A DNA stretch of 64,000 bases from Porites lobata (taxonomy: Eukaryota; Cnidaria; Anthozoa; Scleractinia; Poritidae), in the NCBI GenBank assembly GCA_942486035.1, contig CALNXK010000093.1, forward strand, positions 1,425,001-1,489,000, given 5' to 3'. The position numbers and the translations under genes are program-made. Of the stretch, positions 57,118 to 64,000 are shown one piece after another (the first letter of the stretch is position 1; each line of letters begins with the position of its first letter). Below the pieces are notes generated by a model. It had not been told where the DNA came from. It did no database searches and saw only the letters and a program-made list of their open reading frames with translations.

Positions 57118-57183
<66 letters not shown>

Positions 57184-59954
57184 TTGATTACAATCATTAT
57201 TTTTTTTTTGCTTCTCTCTTTAAAAATCAATATATTTTATTTTGCCTAGGGGGATAACTGGAAGTTCGCCAAACCGTTTGTCTCGACCGCTTTCTTTATC
57301 AATATATAAGTAGCCCGTTACTAACATAATCCTTGATAAAAAATTCCTGCTAGGTTATTTATTAAACTTCCTGTTTCACATGGATTATTATAGGTTTTCG
57401 TGAATTTTGATTAAAACATCCAGCCGTTCTTCACTACTAACTGGAAATGTACGCTTTTATTCCCGCTTTGCCCATAGGCGTACGGGCAATTTTTCGCCAG
57501 GGGGAGCGGTAAACTATTTGCCCAAAAAATTCCCGCAAGTTGCCCATTTTTTTTACGAAACAGTCAAAGAGAAATGAGGGTCATATGATACAACAACATC
57601 GGCCTACATATGAAGTGAAAGTTTTCTTACATCTGAATCTACTATATGAACTCATAAAATAGGTTAATAGCTGTCTTTGCCATTTTGACTGCTGAAAATA
57701 TCAATGATACGATCTATGTCATTGTTGACTACAGAGTTGGCATATGCCCTTTCAATGTTAATAAGTGCGGTGTTACTGACACATTGTTGCCCATGGTGCT
57801 GCGGAGGTAGGTTTTCAATCTGCGCAACGTACTGAATGATCGTTTTGCAGAACACAATGTAGCAGGTATCATTCCAAGGATATGTACCACATTAGAAAAC
57901 ACTGGAAACATATCGAATACATCATTCTCGTGCATTGTCTCCAGCATTTCTGAACAGTCATGTAGCCTAATCCGCGCACACGACGAAAACTCGCGCACAT
58001 TTTCTCCTCAGCTTCGAGAATCTCGCCGTTGATTTTGTAAAATTTAGCAACGCGGGAGAAGCTTTTTTTTATCAGGTGTTTCGCTGTGACAGATGTTTTC
58101 CAAAGCACAGAGTATTTTCCTGATCATTTCCGCTAAACCTGAGCTCAAGCTTTGACAGCACCTTCTCGATGGACGCATAGTAAATGTTTATATGGTGGTT
58201 AGCCTGCGCTACAGACGAAACTAGACTCTTGTTAAGTACGTCTGCGAAGCAGCGCTGAAATTCTCGTTGATTGGTCTTTTAAAAAAGCCATTGTCGATTT
58301 ACCAATCAGGATGAAAGGAAATTTGAAACGCAATACCGGTAATTCGTTGAGTCCGTTGGTGACCCAGAACAAGGATATCGGCACTGCTTCGCAGACCTTA
58401 CTAACGGGGGTTGAATTACGTCTGTGACGCAGACTATACGGTGGTGTGATTCCGGTGTCAGCTGCGTTTGTCTTTGCGAGTGTTCACCTACTAGGGCTTG
58501 AGGGCGACTCGATGGCGTTTGTCTGAGTGCCCTGGCTTCTTGCAAAAACTGAGAATTGGTTAGCCATTTCTTCATTTTTAGACCCATTGCTGATGCTATC
58601 TGTCATACGCTGTTGAAACTTTCTTCACTCTAACCAGAAACTCAAAACGTGCTAGCCAACCACTGTCTCTTGTGAATTGAACTGGATTTACCACGCCGAC
58701 TTCAGGTTAAAATAGAAAATATCTATCTCTTCGAAATAATAAAAAGATGAAGAAACTTCTTTAAAAAACTGACTTTATTTTGCCCAAATCTCTCTTGCTG
58801 CCCAAAAAATCTGAGTTGCCCAACATTTTTAAGGGGCCGTTCCCCCGGCCTGTGCGCCTATGGCTTTGCCTCTAAGACTGCAATTATACTTTCTCAATAC
58901 ATTACCTCCGTTCACTGCTGTAATAGGCTATGGCTCTTCTTTTAATTACACATCTTTACTTTCAGAAATCTGTACTGAGTCATGGTTTTCCAGGCATTCC
59001 AGGGTCAAATGGCATGCCGGGAATGCCGGGCGCGCCTGGGCCGCAGGGGCCCCAGGGAAGAGAAGGTTCCAAAGGACAAATTGGTGATAAGGGATCGCAA
59101 GGACTGCAGGGTCCAAGAGGAGACAGAGGGCGCGAGGGGCCTCCCGGGAAGAGCGGACCGCCAGGAATTATGGGAACAAAAGGTGAATCGGGGCTTGAGG
59201 GAATGAAGGGAGAGCAAGGCATTGTGGGAAATCAAGGAAAAAAAGGAGACAAAGGAGAGAAAGGAGAAAGCACCAAAGCAAGTCAAGCAAGTTTAGTACC
59301 ACAAACCAACTGGAAACAATGTGTGTGGAAATCAGACAGCGGTACTGATAACGGAAAGATTAAGGTAAACAAGAAAAGCGTTAAAAGCTAAACACGAACT
59401 ATCTAAAAGTACCACAAAGGATCATCATAGGTGGAAAGAGGTTTTTTGAGATTTTAAAGCACAGCTATGACCCCAACCTCATTCCCTCAGCCATCATCCC
59501 CAGTCAACCTTTCTCCAGTTGGCATTAATTTTTGTGCTATTTAGCAACATTAGAGTTGCAGACATTTTAATCGTTTATTTTTTGTTTTGTTTTCCAGGAC
59601 TGTGCTTTTAACAAGTTGAAGTCGGATACAGCGCTTAAAGTCTCATTCCAGGGAAACATGAGGGTCGATGGTGATAATAAGTGTAGCCGATGGTATTTCA
59701 AGTTCAATGGAAACGAATGCAGCGGACCAATGACGATTGAGGCTGTTGTTTACAACAACTGGTCATCTGGGAGAAATGCTAATCAGCTGCATCATCGGTC
59801 ATTTGAGGGGTACTGTGAAAACATCCCACAAGGAACGGTTAGAGTGGAATTATGGGTAGGACAGTGTAGTGGCAACACCTTGGGTAATGCTTACACTGGG
59901 TGGAATTCAGTGTCCCGGGTAATAATTGAAGAAGTGTCCAGGCCCCAGTCCTAA
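56167..59954 (+). CDS. CTHRC1-like: CTHRC1-like secreted collagen protein, copy D (intact)
   Basis: Exons: 56167-56277, 58966-59364 and 59598-59954; phase-0 GT-AG introns; 288 aa, one codon longer in exon 3 than its sisters. The signal peptide is MLQYFAVFLVFSFAGG. There are 32 uninterrupted Gly-X-Y triplets, then NWKQCVWKSDSGTDNGK and the CTHRC1-type domain (SRWYFKFNGNECSGP, GYCENIP, QCSGNTLGNAYTGWNSVSRVIIEE). The variable loop reads YNNWSSGRNANQLHHRS; the extra residue lies here, and NWS makes a possible N-glycosylation site not present in A-C. Intron 2 is short (233 bp), as in C. Confidence 0.9.
57117..57184. repeat. (ATC)n microsatellite in intron 1 of D
   Basis: About 22 uninterrupted ATC triplets, the longest of the series at this intron position. 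Confidence 0.95.
57473..58862 (-). mobile_element. hAT-derived element in intron 1 of D
   Basis: CATAGGCGTACGGGC at the left, ..GCGCCTATG at the right, and perfect target copies gctttgcc (57465-57472 and 58863-58870). 1.39 kb, with the transposase reduced to its C-terminal part. Confidence 0.88.
57664..58108 (-). pseudogene. hAT transposase C-terminal fragment (D)
   Basis: Three overlapping frames carry FSRVAKFYKINGEIL, ETMHENDVFDMFPVFSNVVHIL, the dimerisation motif SAKRSFSTLRRLKTYLRST and the end NIERAYANSVVNNDIDRIID. At least two frameshifts separate them. Confidence 0.85.
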
Positions 59955-62312
59955 TACGGCACTCTCTTTCTGAGAAAAGCTTAATGAGCAAATATAGAAA
60001 AATATAAAGCACGAATTTGTTAGTTTTAGCTTACTACTAAAGTCGTCGACATGGTAGTGTAAGGTTCACAATACTAACCCGAATGTTATTGCCATCTGCA
60101 TGTGTAATTAATTTTTAATCGTCACATTTCAGAAGTTATAGATGCAGTATTTTCAGTGCTCAGCAATAACTTCAGGTTACCGTCAGGAGCCGATTTCGAT
60201 GAGATCGACTATTTTCTGCAAAACAAATATGAATTTGGGGTCGAAGTTTAATCATTTCAGTGAAAAAAAGAACAAAAAGAAAAGAGGAAAACTCCTCAAG
60301 TAATCTTTTTCCATTACATCGAATTTGGCTTCCATAAGAATTTTTTTTTTTCAAACTCTTCTAGAACATATAATTACATTTTGTTTCTCAAATCTCTTTT
60401 GCTTTATTTTAATTTATTCATTTATTTTATAAGCGCTAAAAAATTTGCGGTGCAGTCTAGAGTTACACGGCTTTGATTTTAAAGCACGCTAAGCTTTGAT
60501 TTCAGAGTGTTGTTTTTAACCAGATGCGCTGAATCCTTCTTAAGGAAGGCAAATTTAACTAGGGGAAAATTCTGACTAATTAGTTTACCGCTTTTGCATT
60601 CCAAAAAAGATGTTTGAACGTGAGAACGCTGAACGTATATGGTAATCTGAAGTAACTGAGGTTTGCTTAAAGTAAGTTAATAACTGGCTTGAAATTGACC
60701 AAATGTAGAGTAAATAATAAGAAACCTGAACTTCGCTGTTATATTCATTGCAGTGGTTAATCAGTGATCAGTTGAAAGAAGTGGTCATTATTTTCCTTGT
60801 GGAAGAGTGTTTTTGTTATTTTTTCCTTTTTGTTAGTGTATTCTCTTCAATCTGCAAGGCTTTCATTAAAAGGCAATTGGCCTAACGTTCAGCACAAATT
60901 GTTTTTGCGTTGTTGCTCTTGCCTTCTTTTTAAAATTAAAAGCCGCTATTGTTCCTCAATGTGAAATTTGCCCAGCCCACCTCGGTCGAAAATACCCCGG
61001 TCCACTGTTCGCTGATTTTGGATGGCATACAAAAGTCGTCAAAGTCCCCGATACCCTTAGCCTTTTCCTCCGTCAAAAACATGAAAATACCAAGAAAATT
61101 CCCCACTAAGTTTGGTCGGTGGTGTCGGTTTACATAGACTGGTGCGTAATGTTTCAATTTCTTCTACATTCAGTCTCCTACACTCCTGTATATACCATTA
61201 GCGTCTACAGGAAAATTACACATACCGATCCTTACGCGGTTATGCGACTGATGACGCGTCTTGAAATCGAAACATTAATGCCTGTGTCAAACATATATCC
61301 CTTTTCTTTTGTATATCATGGACAGCAATTTGCCGCACGTTTTGTCATATCCCCCTGCGTCAATCACACTGGGCGGTTCTGCGACTGGCGAGGTGTCTCG
61401 TGAACAAACCACTACTGTTTAATTTGTTTCGAGCAGACACTTCGCTTCGTTTCTGTGTCATGTGGCAGTTCTATGCTAATTTTGATTTTTGTCTGTTTCT
61501 CTCCCTGGGCAAAGTCCATTACTAACAATTACTAAAACTTATTGACAGAAGAGCACCGCCAAAAAGATCAGCATTTAAGGAATGTGAAATACTGATTGGC
61601 TTAAAATCATGATCAGAAAAAAAAAACAATCTTAAGGGCTTGTTTAGCTGGCGCTAAATCAAAATTCTCATGATCATTAAAGAAGATTTAACAACACCCA
61701 CCTAGAAGTGGATACACGCAAATTAGAATAAAGTGACCCTAACTCTTTTTGTCCTTTTAGAATTAGAAAAAATAATGACAAAAACAAACAAACAAACAAT
61801 ACCAACACAATCAAGAAAGAAATAGTATTGTCCAACTAGTTTCAAAGTTACGTGAAAATTATGGTAATATCTCTCCCATCCTCGCACTTTTGAAGTATGA
61901 ACATGAACGTATAATGAGAAGCTCTCAAACTTCTGTGAAAAAGCCGAACAAACAAAACGTGCATGCAGGTGGGTAATCACACCGGTCGGGTGATTGAAAG
62001 ATGAAAATTGAGATAGATACATAGACACAAAAATTAATGTGTTTATTAAAGTTTAGGTTTGTTCTGTACGTGTTTATTATTGAACTCCTTTCAAAAGGCC
62101 GGAAGTTTTTTAAAAGAGGCCTGAGGTCTGCTGGATTAAATTATTGGTATTTTCGAAAAGAAAAACAAATGCTTAAGACAAAATCAATAGCTTTAAATAT
62201 AAATACCATAAAAAGAAATAAACAGAAACACAAGATTAACTTAAGATATTCGCTTTTGACAAGCACAAAGCACGAATCTCATAAACGCTCAGTGTACTTT
62301 TACTTTCTCGTA
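59955..62312. other. Region between gene D and exon 1 of E
   Basis: No gene is recognised to about 61440. A short Penelope-like scrap (TISVYRKITHTDPY, about 61190-61235) is present. From about 61440 the sequence matches the E-type upstream module ('aaaatcatgatcaga', 'gcttgtttagctgg'). Confidence 0.5.
61180..61250 (+). mobile_element. Penelope-like RT scrap
   Basis: TISVYRKITHTDPY resembles the conserved VYRKPTHTD stretch of Penelope-like elements. Only this motif is left. Confidence 0.35.
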
Positions 62313-62423
62313 ATGGCACAGTGTTTTGTGGTTTTGTTGATTTTCTTTATCTCTGGAGAATCTTTTGGAACAACCACCTCACCCCAACAGCAAAACATTC
62401 AACAGACAAAAGATTTATGCGAG
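62313..62423 (+). CDS. CTHRC1-like: CTHRC1-like gene E, first coding exon (gene continues beyond window)
   Basis: 37 codons, MAQCFVVLLIFFISGESFG then TTTSPQQQNIQQTKDLCE, ending exactly at GAG|gtaaga like the other copies (phase 0). It is a signal-peptide exon. The leader differs strongly from A-D, and the 5' flank belongs to the E-type module, so E is the most diverged member. No collagen exon occurs in the remaining 1.6 kb; intron 1 of the other copies is 2.2-4.8 kb, so exons 2-3 are expected to the right of the window. Confidence 0.75.
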
Positions 62424-64000
62424 GTAAGAATTAGCTGTGTAGCTTCAGATGACAATTGTTGGCCTCCACGGGCATTGCGTTAAACATTGCATGAAAAACA
62501 TTCATCACTTGTTATCAACATTTTTCCATGCTCTGAAAAACGTTTCCTCACTTAACATACGGCGCTCGAGCTTACGAATTGTGAAACACCCTTAATTTGT
62601 TAATTAATGGAACCAAAGCGTCCAATGCATAGATAATATTACGTCAAGCGTCGTTTTGCATTCTCTGCGTTCTGAATGGGCCGAAAATTTCTCTTGTGAC
62701 CTCGTCAATATCTTCTTTGCATTGATAAACTCGATCTTGGAATACTGTTCTGTCATGAGGACAAAAAGCCTACTTGTCTAGGCTTTATGTAAGTAAAAAA
62801 AGGTTGATCAAGTCCGGAAAAAGGGATTACGCATTCTTTAATCCTGAAGGTTCGCTATAATTACGCGAGAGTAAGAACGTAACAAGAAGGAATCTTTCCC
62901 TCAAAAATTGTGACCACTGTCGTCTCTCATAGTTAAATATAGCCTTCATTGAAATTTTCCTTAAAATTTTCCTTAAAAAATAAAATGTTGTTGCTGTTCA
63001 ATGTCAAGACTTCTAACTATTTTTCATGTAATTTAACAGCAATCAGGGTTAAAATTGAAATTGAAATTAAAACACGAAAAGTCCAAAGACTACTGCAAAG
63101 CTGATCATAACAACGTGTATTGTTTTTTTTTTTTTTTTTTTTTTTCATATAACAATATTTGGACTGGCCATATCAGCTTTCTTCAAGTTTACAGATGTTA
63201 CTGAATTTATGATAGTAGGCGTTACAATAGTATACATACGGAGAATTTCGCAATAAAAATTGCCTAAAAGGGAGAAGAGGAATGACGTACAGCATAAAGC
63301 ATTAAAAAAAAGGAAAAGAAAAACTAATAAGGGTACAGATTACAACAATTCGTCACGGCGGGTTTAGGCCATTAGGTTCACGAGTCATGGACTTATCAAA
63401 TGTTACTTCTTCGCCTTACGTACTGAGTGACATGAAGAATTAATTTTGTCTAGTGGAATTTACTGCATGTCAGTGTGAGAATAATGGTGAGAGTGTGAGA
63501 GAAAGTTTTCAGAAACAGTAGTGGGTTAAAAAGTAGATTTAATGTTAGTTTTGTCGACTGGACGTCTGTGTTCGTTAAATCTGTCCTTTTGGCGTCGCTT
63601 AGTTTCACCTCTATCTAGCCAGATTTTTGAAAACGTTATCGCCAAAGGTACCAAGCAGGGATCTATAGATTTTGCGTCCAACAGTTTTTTTCGGCCAAAA
63701 AATATCTCCAAAGCAGCCATTATAAAACTAAGAGCGCTCCTTTGTTACTTTGATTTTGGAGCTTATCGGGCTTAAGATACCGGCTTATTGACGCCTTTTC
63801 ACACAAATGACTGCCAGTTTCGCTAGGTTGGTTTTCAAAAAAATCGGCTAGACATATTATATTGAAATTGCCGCTTTCGGTGGAGTATTCAGTCTTGCTA
63901 CTGCTTCTGCGGCTTCCCTCAAAGGACCCTTTTTCACCTGAGGCACTCGAGTGGACTAGTGTGAATCTAATGTCGTATCCAGATCCCTTGTCGACTCATT
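62424..64000. other. Start of intron 1 of gene E
   Basis: Non-coding, with a T run (63121-63147) and a small TIR element (63616-63850). It does not obviously match intron 1 of A-D. Confidence 0.5.
63616..63850. mobile_element. Short TIR element, same family as 19257-19895
   Basis: The ends tagccagatttttgaaaac and the complement of gttttcaaaaaaatcggcta match each other and the ends of the element at 19257. 235 bp. Confidence 0.65.

Noticed and set aside
57117..57184. CRISPR-like or regulatory array
   Set aside because: Simple ATC microsatellite without spacers.
62037..62483. 148-codon frame as the gene E start
   Set aside because: It only runs in frame through the real exon 1 of E. The start at 62313 aligns with the other copies and reading past 62423 crosses a conserved splice donor.

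Overview
This is a eukaryotic, AT-rich window dense in transposons. It most likely comes from an anthozoan cnidarian such as a stony coral. That placement is an inference from three things: phase-0 GT-AG introns, a local expansion of a secreted collagen/CTHRC1-like family, and a repeat mix (BEL/Pao, CR1/Jockey-like LINEs, a LINE carrying a restriction-like endonuclease, Penelope scraps, hAT, many foldback MITEs, tRNA-Gly SINEs) that I associate with coral and sea-anemone genomes.

The only convincing host genes form a head-to-tail tandem cluster on the + strand. Each complete copy has three coding exons: exon 1 (111 nt, signal peptide), exon 2 (399 nt, 32 Gly-X-Y triplets plus a short linker) and exon 3 (354-357 nt, the CTHRC1-type C-terminal domain). 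Copies are A (7108-12719), B (25932-29694), C (41688-47601), D (56167-59954) and the first exon of E (62313-62423), whose remainder lies beyond the window. A carries an in-frame stop and a lost collagen glycine in exon 2, so it is probably a pseudogene. B, C and D read through completely. Four decayed extra first exons of the E type (near 22950, 35383, 37230 and 53132) record older duplications.

Layout: 1-6286 is a BEL/Pao LTR element on the - strand that runs off the left edge. 6287-12719 is gene A. 12720-25866 is the 3' flank of A plus the upstream modules of B; it carries three LINE insertions and several TIR elements that are missing at the paralogous sites next to B. 25932-29694 is gene B. 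29695-41622 is the flank of B with an extra local duplication, a hAT-type MITE and a truncated LINE with a restriction-like endonuclease. 41688-47601 is gene C. 47602-51560 is mostly unrelated repeat-rich sequence. 51562-56100 is another copy of the upstream module. 56167-59954 is gene D. 59955-64000 is flank, exon 1 of E and part of its first intron.

Intron 1 of A, B, C and D contains the same hAT-derived element at the same site, with matching 8-bp target duplications. That insertion therefore predates the gene duplications and works as an internal marker. Intron 1 of A holds a C/D-type segment followed by a B-type segment, so A looks like the product of unequal recombination. Functionally, the cluster should yield small secreted collagenous glycoproteins of the extracellular matrix or Wnt-modulating CTHRC1 type; this is a family-level inference, not shown by the sequence alone.
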